A stretch of DNA of 64,000 nucleotides from Streptomyces sp. NBC_00271 (GTDB lineage Bacteria > Actinomycetota > Actinomycetes > Streptomycetales > Streptomycetaceae), in contig NZ_CP108070.1 of NCBI RefSeq assembly GCF_036178845.1, positions 1,612,001 to 1,676,000 of the forward strand. Direction: 5' to 3'. Every line of letters starts with the position of its first letter. Position 1 is the stretch's first letter. The notes below the pieces were generated by a model. The model made no database searches. It was given only the letters and a program-made list of their open reading frames with translations, and was not told the DNA's origin. This document shows, one piece after another, positions 16,717 through 25,810 of this stretch. Made by a program: the position numbers and the translations under genes.

Positions 16717-18099
16717 CTACTTCCGCAGAGAATCGCATGGAATCCCGTTCAGGCGAGCCATGAGGACGGTGATGTCGTCGTGGTGACCCTCGGGATGCTG
16801 GTGTCGCATCAGTGCCTCACAGGTGTCCTCCAGCGACGAGTGCTGGGCGGTGAGTCTGCGGCCGAGCGCGCGGAGTGCCTCCTCGATGTCCTGCCCGCGG
16901 GTCTCCACCAGGCCGTCGGTGCACAGCAGGAGGAGGCTGCCGGGGTCCGTGAGTAGTTCCAGGGTGTCGAAGGTGACGCTGCCCACTCCGATCGGTGCGC
17001 CCACGGGGACCTTCAGCAGTTCATCGCTGCCGTCAGGCCCCACGAGGACTGGCGGAAGGTGGCCGGCGCTGGCGAGGGTGGAGCGGCCGGTCGTCGGGTC
17101 GTAGACGCAGTACAGGCAGGTGGCCAGCTGGGTGTGGCCCAGGTGCTGTGCGAAGGCGTCGAGCTGGGCCAGTAGCCGCCCGGGGGGCAGGTCCAAAGTG
17201 GCGAGGGTTCTGACCGCCGTGCGCAGCTGCCCCATGACGACCGCTGCATGCAGGCCGTGACCTGCCACGTCGCCGATGGCGAGTCCGACTCGGTGGCCCG
17301 GCAGGGGGATCACGTCAAACCAGTCGCCTCCGACCTGTGTGGTGCGACTGCTGGGGTGATACCGGTAGGCGATCTCCACCCCTGGCAGACGAGGGGGCGG
17401 CGTGGGAAGCAGGCTGCGCTGCAGCACCGCGGATGCCGTCGCTTCGTCGCTGTGGATCCGGGCGTTGTGCAGGGCCACGGCCGCCCGCTCGGCCACCTTC
17501 TCACAGGCTGTCAGGTCGTCGGCGACGAAAGCGGGGCGGTCGGGTTTGCGCCCGAACACCAGGAAGCCGAGGGCCCCGCCGTGCGCCACCAGCGGCATCA
17601 GCAGGACGGAGGAGCCCTTCAGCACCAACCGGGCGGCCGGGCAGTCGAGCTCCGCCGGAAGTTGCTGCAGGACCTCATCTCCTACATGGGGAATGAGGAC
17701 CGGTTCGATCTCCGCAAGGAATCGGGCCATGGCCGTGCCGGTCGTGTAGACGAAGGTCTTCCCCGGGCGAAGTTCCTCCCGGCAGTCCAGGTCCTCGTGG
17801 TGGACTGCCGCCACGCGGTGCATCACCACCGCACCCTCCAGGCCCTGGGGCGCAAGGTCATCTTCCGACGCAACGACCTGATCGCACAGATGAACCGAAG
17901 CGAAGTCGGCGAACCCGGGCACCGCCAGGCCGGCAAGTTGGCCGGCCTGGCGCTTGAGATCCAGGGTTGTGCCGATACCGCGCACGGCGTCGCACAGGAA
18001 GGTCAGCCTGGCCGTGTCTGTGTTGGTGGCCACACCGGGTGTCGCTCGGCGATCGGAGCCCGGGAGCGTCAGAGCGCATCGTTGTGTCTCTGGCGGCAA
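16717..18099 (-). CDS. GAF-SpoIIE-type protein phosphatase
   Basis: 460 aa. A GAF domain lies at about 30-210 (FADFASVHLCDQ, SVLLMPLVAHGGALGFLVFG), then a PP2C/SpoIIE domain at about 230-455 with the metal-binding motifs VGGDWFDVIPL, IGDVAGHG, LCTDGLVE and HDDITVLMARL. Such proteins dephosphorylate STAS-type anti-anti-sigma factors in partner switching. A GTG at 18033 (VATNTDTARL) is an alternative start. All catalytic Asp residues are present. It lies alone, downstream of Ku in the same direction but 140 bp apart. Confidence 0.9.
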   Translation of the reverse strand: MPPETQRCALTLPGSDRRATPGVATNTDTARLTFLCDAVRGIGTTLDLKRQAGQLAGLAVPGFADFASVHLCDQVVASEDDLAPQGLEGAVVMHRVAAVHHEDLDCREELRPGKTFVYTTGTAMARFLAEIEPVLIPHVGDEVLQQLPAELDCPAARLVLKGSSVLLMPLVAHGGALGFLVFGRKPDRPAFVADDLTACEKVAERAAVALHNARIHSDEATASAVLQRSLLPTPPPRLPGVEIAYRYHPSSRTTQVGGDWFDVIPLPGHRVGLAIGDVAGHGLHAAVVMGQLRTAVRTLATLDLPPGRLLAQLDAFAQHLGHTQLATCLYCVYDPTTGRSTLASAGHLPPVLVGPDGSDELLKVPVGAPIGVGSVTFDTLELLTDPGSLLLLCTDGLVETRGQDIEEALRALGRRLTAQHSSLEDTCEALMRHQHPEGHHDDITVLMARLNGIPCDSLRK

Positions 18100-18313
18100 A
18101 GAGGCCCCCTGACGTGTGCCGGGCGCAGACGCGCCCCTGGGATGACAAGGACAACTGCGCCAGACCCGGCCCTCGAGACTGCCCAGACCTTCCGTTATGA
18201 CCCTATCGCCCCAGCTCAGCGGAGGCGTTCACTCACAGGGGTGGTCCGCGCTGGTGGATCGGCGGTGTGGTGACGGGCCCGTGAGCTCTGTACCCAGCTC
18301 GGCGTCGACCTGG

Positions 18314-18570
18314 TTAGGGGATCAGTCCCAGGCCGCCGAAGGCGAACTCGACGACGTAACCGGCGACAATCATCGCGGCGAAGAAGGTGACCGGGAGAAT
18401 GGCGGCCATGCGCGCGCCGTAGTACTTCCGGCAGCCATTGAGGATCGGGAGGATCAACAGGTCGGCGTAGATGAAGGCGATCACGCCGCCGAAGCTCCTG
18501 TCGCCCTTCCACAGCAGCACGGCCAGGGGCACGTTGCTGATCGAGCAGACGATCCACCCGCATCACAGGA
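18314..18570 (-). pseudogene. Permease (UPF0718/ArsP-like), C-terminal fragment
   Basis: The minus strand reads IVCSISNVPLAVLLWKG, FGGVIAFIYADLLILPILNG, then RKYYGARMAAIL and a final hydrophobic helix ending FGGLGLIP. This is the last three helices of a UPF0718-type permease. Upstream sequence is unrelated, so roughly two thirds of the gene is missing. Confidence 0.6.
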
Positions 18571-18790
18571 ATCCCGCAGTCCTTCGAGATCACGGGGAGC
18601 TCACCGTCAAGGCCCGGACCCACCCGGTCACGGTGCACGGGAAGGGGAATGGCGACAGGCTGTTGCGCTGCTGAGCGACCGTCACTCAATCCGCCTGGGG
18701 AATCAAGCCCTACACCGCGTTCTTGGGTGCGTTGCGGCCGGCTGACGAGATCATGGTGGAGTTCGAGGTGGCCAGGCTCGAACCGGTGGA
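18571..18790 (+). pseudogene. Possible YceI-like protein remnant
   Basis: Plus-strand pieces GELTVKARTHPVTVHG (about 18597-18645) and, after a stop and frame change, TQSAWGIKPYTAFLGAL and EIMVEFEVARLEP. They resemble the second half of YceI-family lipocalin-like proteins. The match is from memory and weak. Confidence 0.3.
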
Positions 18791-18871
18791 TGCGACTCTC
18801 GAACCGGTGGATGGGACTGGACAGCCACCCGACTCGAGGCTGCGTGCAGGTCGGCCGCCTACTGTGGAGGC

Positions 18872-19153
18872 ATGGGCGAAATCGTCGTCGTGTACGAGCT
18901 CGACAACCCAATGACCAAGCGCTCCTCCCTGGGGATACCGGCTGGTGAGGAACAGCCCGTCCACAAGGTGCACGCCGCACCCTCCGCCCCGGGGGAGCCC
19001 TCCGCGACCGGACCGCGGACCCTCTGCGGCAAGGACACCTTCGCCATGCAGACGGCTTACTGGAAGCCCTCCGAACACCCTGGCGCTCCCTGGTACCCCG
19101 TGCAGTACGCATCCGTCGTCTGCTCCGACTGCGATGCCGTGATCGAGACCTGA
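18872..19153 (+). CDS. Small conserved hypothetical protein
   Basis: A 93-aa protein with two possible metal-binding Cys positions: one in GPRTLCGKDTF and a CSDC near the end (VVCSDCDAVI). The start ATG follows GTGGAGGC at very short spacing. It is acidic with no membrane segment. Composition and codon use are normal for Streptomyces. I do not recognise a named family; the Cys arrangement suggests a small zinc site. Confidence 0.6.
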   Translation: MGEIVVVYELDNPMTKRSSLGIPAGEEQPVHKVHAAPSAPGEPSATGPRTLCGKDTFAMQTAYWKPSEHPGAPWYPVQYASVVCSDCDAVIET

Positions 19154-19330
19154 CCGGCGTTCGGAGCATGCGACTCCAAACAAGGCCATTCCATATCCGT
19201 CACATCCCCCGCCCCACCGCGGGCTCCGACGGAACGGCGCGCAGCGGCTACGGCGCCCCGGCCCGCCAGCGGCGGCTCCGAGCGGAGGCTGCCGTCCTCG
19301 ACAGCCCCCAGCGCCCGCCTTCTCTACCGC

Positions 19331-19762
19331 TCAACCCCCTTGTTCCACGCACTCCTTGAAATGCTCCAGATCGCTGCGGACAAGCCGTTCGATCGCGTTC
19401 ACCTGGGCGAATCCCCTCAGCCCGCCGAATGTCTCCCTAATCGTGTCGGGGTCGTACTCGAGCCGTGCCTGGACCCGGGTGCGGTTCTCGTCGATCGGCT
19501 GCAGCGAGAAGGAACCCCCCAGTTCGGGGTCGCTGGTGGTGTGCCACTCCATCACGCGTTCCCCCCTGCGATCGGAGATCTCGGCCTCGAACACCCGGGC
19601 CCGGCCGCCGGCCTCGACGTCCAGACGCGCTCGACCACCCGCCTCCGTACGGACCTCGCGCACTCCTTCCACGAACCGCGGATAGTTCTCCACCCGGTGG
19701 AGGTCGTCCCAAGCCTTGTCGATCGGCACTCCAACGTCGACGTGTTCTTCCAGGATGCTCAT
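19331..19762 (-). CDS. SRPBCC-family protein (polyketide cyclase/CoxG-like)
   Basis: A 143-aa START/Bet v 1-like domain: EEHVDVGVPIDKAWDDLHRV at the start, then FVEGVREVRTEAGG, MEWHTTSDPELGGSFSLQPI and a long C-terminal helix ending HFKECVEQGG. The ATG at 19762 follows GGAGGTGGGCC. Members bind hydrophobic ligands. In actinomycetes this subtype (ligand pocket with HTTSDPE) is a common stand-alone protein of unknown ligand. Confidence 0.85.
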   Translation of the reverse strand: MSILEEHVDVGVPIDKAWDDLHRVENYPRFVEGVREVRTEAGGRARLDVEAGGRARVFEAEISDRRGERVMEWHTTSDPELGGSFSLQPIDENRTRVQARLEYDPDTIRETFGGLRGFAQVNAIERLVRSDLEHFKECVEQGG

Positions 19763-20136
19763 GGCCCACCTCCATGTTCGACTCATGACGCATGGGCTCT
19801 CTGTGTCCAGTGTGCGCCCGGTGGGGGTGCCAGGCGGTGGCGTCGAGTGTTCCGGTGAACGCGGTCCGCACCACACATCGCTACGACCGCGCTGTCCGAT
19901 GCTGTCACCACCGGCAGGTACCCAAGGGGTGTTCGGCCGGCAGGTCACCCCGGAGCCGACAAGATCATGCACGGCACTGGAAACCCCGGGCAGCTTCACC
20001 CTGATGAGCGCCGACACCCCACAGGGCATGGAGCACAGCCTGGGCAACAACGTCTCGGTGAGCCTCAGCGACGACGACCGGAAGCTGCGGGCCGACCGGT
20101 CCCGGCACATGCTGGTGACATGGACGTACGCCCCCG
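19763..20136. other. Gene-free stretch
   Basis: No clear gene. A plus-strand open segment (SADTPQGMEHSLGNNVSVSL, 20004-20110) has coding-like composition and runs up to, but out of frame with, the small ORF at 20137. It could be a decayed 5' part. Confidence 0.35.
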
Positions 20137-20340
20137 GTGGTCGTGCTTTCGCCGGAGTCGGACGGGGGTCGGCGCGTGATGATCCACGGCAAGTGCACGG
20201 GCACCGCGTACAGCCTGTTCGACGTGCTGGACTTCTTGCACCGTGTCGGCCTGGCCGCCGAGGACCGGGGCATCGACGACCCGAAGCTGATCGAGTGGCG
20301 TGGTGGCGGACCGTACGACCGGGACAACACAACGGCGTAG
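20137..20340 (+). CDS. Small hypothetical protein
   Basis: 67 aa from GTG: VVVLSPESDGGRRVMIHGKC, LFDVLDFLHRVGL, DDPKLIEWRGGGP. The beta-strand, helix, then EWRGG ending resembles a recurrent small Streptomyces protein whose role is unknown. There is no convincing ribosome-binding site, and a TGA lies 21 bases upstream in frame. The true start may have been lost. Confidence 0.45.
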   Translation: MVVLSPESDGGRRVMIHGKCTGTAYSLFDVLDFLHRVGLAAEDRGIDDPKLIEWRGGGPYDRDNTTA

Positions 20341-20442
20341 CCACCGTGACCCCGGATTTCCGCCCCACCGCGTATCGCCGTCCTGGCGCGTTAGAGGTCT
20401 TCCCTGTCCGACCGCTTACCGAAAGGGCGACCGGGGCCTTCC

Positions 20443-21189
20443 CTACTCGTCTCCGATGCGCACGACCGCCAGCGTGATGTTGTCGGGCCCGCCCGCGGCG
20501 ATGGCGGCCTTCCACAGTTCGAAAGCCACCCGGGCGTCGTCGTACTCCCGCGTCACCGCGTCGATCTCTTCCGGCGTCACCGGGTCGGTCAGGCCGTCTG
20601 TGCAGATGAGGTAGCGGTCGCCGGGCGACAGCGACGCGGCCGACACGTGAGGACTGATGGGGCGGTAGCCGGGCGCACCGCCCAGGCACTGGGTGACGAG
20701 GGACGTGGTGCGCTGCCCGGGTTCGAGCGGCGGGCTGTCGTCGACGCTCACCTGGCGCAGACCGTCGCGGGAGGCCGCGAACACCCGGCTGTCACCCACG
20801 TTGAACGTCAGCAGCGAGCCGGGCCGCACGACGACGCCGGCGACGGTCGTCCCCATGGTGGCCAGCTCACTTCCGGTGCCGCCGGCGGCTTTGTACAGGG
20901 CGTGGTTGCAAGCGTTCAAGGCGTCGCGGACGGCGTCCTCGCTGCTCAGGGTGGGACCGATCGACGCGAGCCGGTGGGCAGCCAGGGCGCTGGCCACGTC
21001 GCCGCCGGGATGTCCGCCGAGCCCGTCGGCGACGCCGACGACGAGGGGCGTCCCCAGCGGGAAGACCAGGGTCTGCGGGTTCTCGGTCACGGTGGCGCAC
21101 AGTGTCCACGGTCCGACGACGAGGCTGTCCTCGTTCCGCTCGCGGAGGAGCCCGGGGTGGCTCAGCGCGCTCACTGCGACGTACGACAT
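20443..21189 (-). CDS. PP2C-type serine/threonine protein phosphatase
   Basis: A 248-aa PP2C domain: RERNEDS at the start, GVADGLGGHPGGDVAS (two metal ligands), NVGDSRVFAASRDGL, ICTDGLTDPVT and GGPDNITLAVVRIG. All core metal-binding Asp residues are present. It reverses Ser/Thr phosphorylation by Hanks-type kinases. No kinase gene is adjacent. An upstream in-frame extension to 21270 is possible, but MSYVAVSALSHPG is the usual family start. Confidence 0.9.
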   Translation of the reverse strand: MSYVAVSALSHPGLLRERNEDSLVVGPWTLCATVTENPQTLVFPLGTPLVVGVADGLGGHPGGDVASALAAHRLASIGPTLSSEDAVRDALNACNHALYKAAGGTGSELATMGTTVAGVVVRPGSLLTFNVGDSRVFAASRDGLRQVSVDDSPPLEPGQRTTSLVTQCLGGAPGYRPISPHVSAASLSPGDRYLICTDGLTDPVTPEEIDAVTREYDDARVAFELWKAAIAAGGPDNITLAVVRIGDE

Positions 21190-21552
21190 GGAGCGCCACC
21201 GCCTTCCCGCACCGGCACACCGCCGGAGGCCGGGCCCCGGACCTGCTGACACTTGCACACGAGTCCTCACGGCCGAAAGCCTGAGCCGAGAGACGGACCC
21301 TCACGAGACATCCTGTCCGGGGCACTCCGCGAGTTGATGCCGGTCTCTCAGACATCGCCCGGCCGCGCACACGCAGAACTCGCGCGGTTCGGCCCAGCGG
21401 CCGCACTGTCGGGCGGAGACTACGACGTCGCCTGGGCAGGACTTCATCGTCTCACCCGCTCTCACACAGGTCTCGCCAACTGTTCGGACTTCCCCGGACC
21501 GTGGGTCTCTGACCTGGCATTACGCACCTGACCTGGATCAGCTGGACGACCC
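21190..21552. other. Gene-free stretch
   Basis: 360 bp with no supported gene. It ends at the right copy of the 33-bp repeat. Confidence 0.45.
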
Positions 21553-21585
21553 TGGACGGTCTCTGCAACCTAGCAGTTGTAGTGC
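21553..21585 (+). repeat. 33-bp dispersed direct repeat, right copy
   Basis: 28 of 33 positions match 8741-8773. The identical core ACCTAGCAGTTG is at 21568-21579. The truncated binding-protein gene ends inside this copy (its TAG lies in the CTAG of the core), so the repeat marks a recombination joint. Confidence 0.5.
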
Positions 21586-22136
21586 GTGACCAGCCTCGGG
21601 AACTCCGCGTTGGGGGTCTTCGGCGGCACGACCAGAGTGTGCTCGTCGGGTGTGCGGAGCCTCTTGGGGTCGATCAGCGGGGCGAGGACGGCGGCCTGGG
21701 GCGAGGCGGTCGCCTTGTCGAGGATGTGGCGCAGGGTGTAGGCGGCGTCCGCGGCGGTGAGCCTTCGGCCGTCGTGGAAGGTGACGCCCTCGCGGGTGCG
21801 GAAGGTCCAGATGCGGGCCTGGGCGTCGGGCTCCCAGGACTCGGCGAGGTCGGGAGCGAGGTCGCCGTCCGCGTCGACGCGCACGAGGCGGTTGTAGAGG
21901 GCGCCAGGTATTCGTACGCCGAGAGGGCGCTGGCCGGATCCAGCGTCTCGGCCTCGGAGGCGGGCTGCCGGGCGATGCGGAGGGTGCCGCCGCGGCGGGG
22001 GCGCCCTTCTTCGCCGCCGCGGTCGGCGGCGGCACCCGTACACCCGGTGAGCAGCCAGGACGCACCGAGTGCCACGGTGCTCGCGGCTCCCGCGGTGAGG
22101 AGCGATCGCCGTCCCGGGTGGTGGACGGTCGGACAT
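21570..22136 (-). pseudogene. ABC transporter substrate-binding lipoprotein (family 5), truncated and frameshifted
   Basis: A twin-arginine/lipoprotein signal (RRSLLTAGAAST, lipobox LLTGC) and RRGGTLRIARQPASEAETLD read in one frame. From about 21905 the frame changes to LYNRLVRVDADGDLAPDLAE, IWTFRTREGVTFHDGRRLTA and so on. The ATG at 22136 is in the second frame, so two compensating indels are implied. The protein stops after VTHYNC at about 190 aa, whereas family members have about 500. It is non-functional. Confidence 0.72.
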
Positions 22137-22340
22137 GGACCGACCGTCCTTCTCGCTATTCGTTCAGCGGAGCGATTGAGTGAAGTGCGTGGACGATAAC
22201 GAGGAGATGGTTCCGCGCCAACCCTTGGAACCCGGAAATTAACGTCGGAAAGCCACTCGTTACGGGGTGGGTGAGGATGTCGGACCCGCAGACCCGGGCC
22301 GTTCGGGGGCGGTGGACGAGGCCACCGCCGCACCGCACCG

Positions 22341-22400
22341 CACAGCGGCCGGCCCGCTGTTCCGCGCCCCGGGGCGCGGAACAGCGGGCCGGCCGCTGTG
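22341..22400 (-). terminator. 60-bp perfect palindrome (terminator of the VOC gene)
   Basis: Arms of 30 bp (22341-22370 and 22371-22400) are exactly complementary, with no spacer. It lies 14 bp past the stop codon of the VOC gene and would form a very stable RNA hairpin. Confidence 0.8.
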
Positions 22401-22413
22401 TGTCGTGGGTCCG

Positions 22414-22896
22414 CTACTCGCCCGCGTACGCCTTCTCCAGGGCCGCGATGTCCAGCTTGGACATCTTGTACATCGCCTGGGCCGTCCGGGCCGCCTTCTC
22501 GGTGTCCGGGTCGCTGATCAGGTCGATGAGCCTGCTCGGGACGACCTGCCAGGACAGGCCGTACTTGTCCTTGACCCAACCGCAGGGGCCCGCCTCGCCG
22601 CCGTCCTCGACGAACTTGTTCCAGTAGTGGTCCACCTCCTCCTGGTCGTCGCAGTGGATCTGGAACGAGATGGCCTCGTCGAACGTGAACTGCGGGCCGC
22701 CGTTCAGCGCGACGAACTTCTGTCCGTTGGCCACGAAGTCGACGGCCATCACGGAACCGGCGGTGCCGTGCTCGGACTCGGAGAAGCGGGCGATCCTGCC
22801 GAGCCGGGAGTTCTTGAAGATCGAGACGTAGTAGTGCGCGGCCTCCTCGGCCTGACCGTCGAACCACAGACACGTGGTGAATCCGTCGGCGGACAT
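22414..22896 (-). CDS. VOC-family (PhnB-like) protein
   Basis: 160 aa: TTCLWFDGQAEEAAHYYVSI, FSESEHGTAGSVMAVDF, CGWVKDKYGLSWQVVPSRLI. This is the glyoxalase/3-demethylubiquinone-methyltransferase-like fold of PhnB proteins. The C-terminal tail (MYKMSKLDIAALEKAY) is usual for the subgroup. The ATG at 22896 follows AGGAGGTACGT; an upstream in-frame Met is not needed. Function is unknown; members may bind small molecules or metals. Confidence 0.87.
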   Translation of the reverse strand: MSADGFTTCLWFDGQAEEAAHYYVSIFKNSRLGRIARFSESEHGTAGSVMAVDFVANGQKFVALNGGPQFTFDEAISFQIHCDDQEEVDHYWNKFVEDGGEAGPCGWVKDKYGLSWQVVPSRLIDLISDPDTEKAARTAQAMYKMSKLDIAALEKAYAGE

Positions 22897-23055
22897 ACGT
22901 ACCTCCTGCGGCGGGAAAAGTTTCGTCACCTCTGTCGACCGATCGTCGTCCCAAAGCTCATCGGCGTCGCGCGGGACACTTTCGCCGGGGGACGGTGGCG
23001 GCCGATCGCGTCGTTCCTCGAGCCCCCCTCAAGGGGCGCTATAGCATGCGCGGAC

Positions 23056-24282
23056 ATGACCTCCTCCGCCGATTCCTCCGCCCCTTCCTCCGCCTCGGAC
23101 AGCGCGCGGATCGAGCCGTTCCGCATCGACTTCCCGCAGAGCGACCTCGACGACCTGCACCAACGACTCGATCGCACCCGCTGGCCCGACGAACTGCCGG
23201 GGGTCGGCTGGGCCTACGGCGTCCCGCGGGAGTACCTGCGCGAACTCGTACGGTACTGGCGGCACGACTACGACTGGCAGGCGGCGCAGGCGCGGTTGAA
23301 CGCATGGCCGCAGTTCACGACGGAGATCGACGGCGCGCGGATCCACTTCGCACACGTCCGTTCCGCGGAGCCGGACGCGACCCCGCTGGTCATCACGCAC
23401 GGCTGGCCCGGCTCGATCGTCGAATTCACCGACGTCGTCGGCCCGTTGACCGATCCGCGCGCACACGGCGGCGATCCGGCCGACGCGTTCCATCTCGTCG
23501 TACCGAGCATTCCCGGGTTCGGACTGTCCGGGCCCACCCGGGACACCGGCTGGGAGTTCCAACGGGTGGCCGCCGCCTTCGCCGAGCTCATGACACGGCT
23601 CGGCTACGAGCGGTTCGGCGCCCAGGGCGGCGACTGGGGCGGAGCCATCTCCCGGGAGCTGGGCCGGGCGTTCCCCGAGCGGCTCGTCGGTGTCCACCTG
23701 AACCTGCTGCCCGGATCGTCCGCGGCCACCGAGCCGACTCCCGAGGAACTCGCCGCGCTGAGCCCCGAGGAGCGCGAGCGCGCGCTGCTGTCGTGGCGGC
23801 GGGGTCTGGAATGGCGCCGCGAGGAGGCCGGGTACGCCGAGCTCCAGGGCACCCGGCCACAGACCCTGGCCTACGCGCTGACGGACTCCCCCGTCGGTCA
23901 ACTCGCCTGGATCGTCGAGAAGTTCAGGGCGTGGACGGATGCGAAGGACCGCCCCGAGGAAGCCGTCGACCGGGACCTGATGCTGACCAACGTGATGCTG
24001 TACTGGCTGACCGCCACGGCGGGGTCCTCGGCCCGCATCTACTACGAGCGGGCGCACGCGGACTACTGGGGCACACCGCCCGAGCCGTCGACGGCGCCGA
24101 CCGCGCTGGCCGTCTTCCCGCACGAGCCCTTCGTACCGCTGCGGCACATCGCGGAGCGTACGAACAACATCGTGCGGTGGACGGAATTCGACCGGGGCGG
24201 ACACTTCGCCGCGGCGGAGGAGCCCGAGCTGCTGGTCGAGGATGTGCGGTCCTTCTTCCGGGACCTGCGCACCGACGCCTGA
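23056..24282 (+). CDS. Epoxide hydrolase (alpha/beta hydrolase with EHN domain)
   Basis: 408 aa. The epoxide-hydrolase N-terminal domain is at about 18-125 (FRIDFPQSDLDDLHQRL, WPQFTTEIDGARIHF). The hydrolase fold shows HGWPGS, nucleophile Asp in GGDWGG, the lid Tyr region (ARIYYERA) and His in RGGHFAAAEEPE. It hydrolyses epoxides to vicinal diols; the physiological substrate is unknown. ATG 23056 is chosen as the start of a Ser-rich leader. No strong ribosome-binding site is visible, but TATAGCAT lies 12 bases upstream, so a leaderless-like transcript is possible. Confidence 0.9.
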   Translation: MTSSADSSAPSSASDSARIEPFRIDFPQSDLDDLHQRLDRTRWPDELPGVGWAYGVPREYLRELVRYWRHDYDWQAAQARLNAWPQFTTEIDGARIHFAHVRSAEPDATPLVITHGWPGSIVEFTDVVGPLTDPRAHGGDPADAFHLVVPSIPGFGLSGPTRDTGWEFQRVAAAFAELMTRLGYERFGAQGGDWGGAISRELGRAFPERLVGVHLNLLPGSSAATEPTPEELAALSPEERERALLSWRRGLEWRREEAGYAELQGTRPQTLAYALTDSPVGQLAWIVEKFRAWTDAKDRPEEAVDRDLMLTNVMLYWLTATAGSSARIYYERAHADYWGTPPEPSTAPTALAVFPHEPFVPLRHIAERTNNIVRWTEFDRGGHFAAAEEPELLVEDVRSFFRDLRTDA

Positions 24283-24484
24283 GCACAGGTCGGACATCTG
24301 GGCCCCGGTCCCCCGCCAGGGCCGTCGATGGCGCCGGGGCCGTCGGTGGCGCCGGTGACGGCAACCCCGTATCCCCTCTGCCCGTGGCGAATCTGCTGCG
24401 GGCCGAGAAAGCTGATCCGGGGGGGCTCTCGGTCCGAGAGTGGGGATCGCGGCGACGACAGCCGCGCCACCACGAGGAGGACCG

Positions 24485-25138
24485 ATGACTCCACTCATCA
24501 CCGGCCGGTACCCGGCCCACGCACCGCGCGCCGAGGACGGCGACACCCCCGCGACCCGCTTCGACGACCATCTGGCCGCGCAGCTGCTCGCGCAGCGGAT
24601 CGTCCTTCTCGGCACCCAGGTCGACGAGGTGTCCGCGAACCGGGTCTGTGCCCAGCTGCTCGTGCTGTCGGCGGAGGACCCGCGCACCGACATCAGCCTG
24701 TACATCAACAGCCCGGGCGGATCGGTGACCGCGGGGCTCGCGATCTACGACACCATGCGGCTGATCCCCAACGACGTCTCGACCCTCGCCATGGGATTCG
24801 CCGCGAGCATGGGACAGTTCCTGCTCAGCGTCGGCACCCACGGCAAGCGTTACGCGCTGCCCAACGCGCGGATCATGATGCACCAGCCGTCGGCGGGCAT
24901 CGGCGGCACCACCGCCGACATCGAGATCCAGGCGCAGAACCTGGAGTTCACGAAGCAGGCCATCGAGCGGATCACCGCGGAGCACACCGGCCAGAGCGAG
25001 GAGACGATCTCCCGGGACGGCGACCGCGACCGCTGGTTCACGGCCGAACAGGCCAAGGAGTACGGCATGGTGGACCGGGTCGTGGAGTCGCTCGACGACG
25101 TCCGCCCGGCCGCGTCACGGCGACGGATGGGACTCTGA
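24485..25138 (+). CDS. clpP3: ATP-dependent Clp protease proteolytic subunit, first paralogue
   Basis: 217 aa, normal ClpP length. Catalytic Ser in [11 protein letters not shown], His in IMMHQPSAG and Asp in the GDRDRWFTA region give a complete triad. The family motif [11 protein letters not shown] is present. ATG 24485 follows GAGGAGG by four bases. The next clpP starts two bases after its stop, so the two are one operon. With the convergent popR gene this is the arrangement known for clpP3-clpP4 of Streptomyces lividans, a secondary ClpP set expressed when ClpP1P2 fails. The exact paralogue number is by context. Confidence 0.92.
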   Translation: MTPLITGRYPAHAPRAEDGDTPATRFDDHLAAQLLAQRIVLLGTQVDEVSANRVCAQLLVLSAEDPRTDISLYINSPGGSVTAGLAIYDTMRLIPNDVSTLAMGFAASMGQFLLSVGTHGKRYALPNARIMMHQPSAGIGGTTADIEIQAQNLEFTKQAIERITAEHTGQSEETISRDGDRDRWFTAEQAKEYGMVDRVVESLDDVRPAASRRRMGL

Positions 25139-25139
25139 C

Positions 25140-25742
25140 ATGGGTACGTACACGATTCCGAACGTCGTCGAGCGGACCCCGCAGGGCGAGCGGTCCTACG
25201 ACGTCTTCAGCCGGCTGCTGTCCGAGCGGATCATCTTTCTCGGCACCGAGATCGACGACGGGGTCGCCAACGTCGTCATCGCGCAACTCCTCCATCTGGA
25301 GTCGTCGAACCCGGAGAGCGAGATCGCGATCTACATCAACTCGCCCGGTGGGTCGTTCACTTCGCTCATGGCGATCTACGACACGATGACGTTCGTACAG
25401 GCGCCGATCTCGACGTTCTGCGTCGGCCAGGCGGCCTCCACGGCGGCGGTGCTGCTGGCGGGTGGCGATCCCGGGCGGCGGTTCGTGCTGGAGCACGCGC
25501 GTGTGCTGCTCGGCCAGCCCGCGAGCGGCGGCCGGCAGGGGACGGTGTCCGACCTCGCCCTCCAGGCCAAGGAGATGCTCCGTATCCGGGCCCAGGTCGA
25601 GGAGGTCCTCTCCCGGCACACGCACCACGACGTGCCGACCCTGCGCGCGGACATGGACCGCGACAAGGTGTTCACCGCACAGGAGGCCGTGGCGTACGGA
25701 CTCGCGGACGAGGTCCTGAGCCGACGGCTCGCGACGGTCTGA
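25140..25742 (+). CDS. clpP4: ClpP paralogue lacking the catalytic histidine
   Basis: 200 aa: [10 protein letters not shown], catalytic Ser in [11 protein letters not shown], and Asp in [10 protein letters not shown]. The stretch normally reading xxHQP is [10 protein letters not shown], so the triad His is Gly. It is therefore unlikely to be active alone and probably forms mixed rings with its operon partner. It lies two bases downstream of the first clpP. A hairpin follows the stop. Confidence 0.9.
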   Translation: MGTYTIPNVVERTPQGERSYDVFSRLLSERIIFLGTEIDDGVANVVIAQLLHLESSNPESEIAIYINSPGGSFTSLMAIYDTMTFVQAPISTFCVGQAASTAAVLLAGGDPGRRFVLEHARVLLGQPASGGRQGTVSDLALQAKEMLRIRAQVEEVLSRHTHHDVPTLRADMDRDKVFTAQEAVAYGLADEVLSRRLATV

Positions 25743-25754
25743 GACCGGACCACC

Positions 25755-25798
25755 GCCAGGGCCCACGTCTGCGGCATCGTCCGCCGACGGGCCCTGGC
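25755..25798. terminator. Bidirectional hairpin between clpP4 and popR
   Basis: GCCAGGGCCC (25755-25764) pairs with GGGCCCTGGC (25789-25798); the flanking GACCGG and CCGGTC extend the stem. It sits between convergent genes. Confidence 0.7.
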
Positions 25799-25810
25799 CG
25801 GTCGGCCCGG

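Noticed and set aside
21253..21531. 92-codon plus-strand frame
   Set aside because: No ribosome-binding site, no motif, poor codon bias.
22341..22400. Palindrome as an IS end or origin
   Set aside because: No second copy and no transposase nearby; position fits a terminator.
22995..24488. Long plus-strand frame over the epoxide hydrolase gene
   Set aside because: Out of frame with clear hydrolase motifs; Arg-rich shadow composition.
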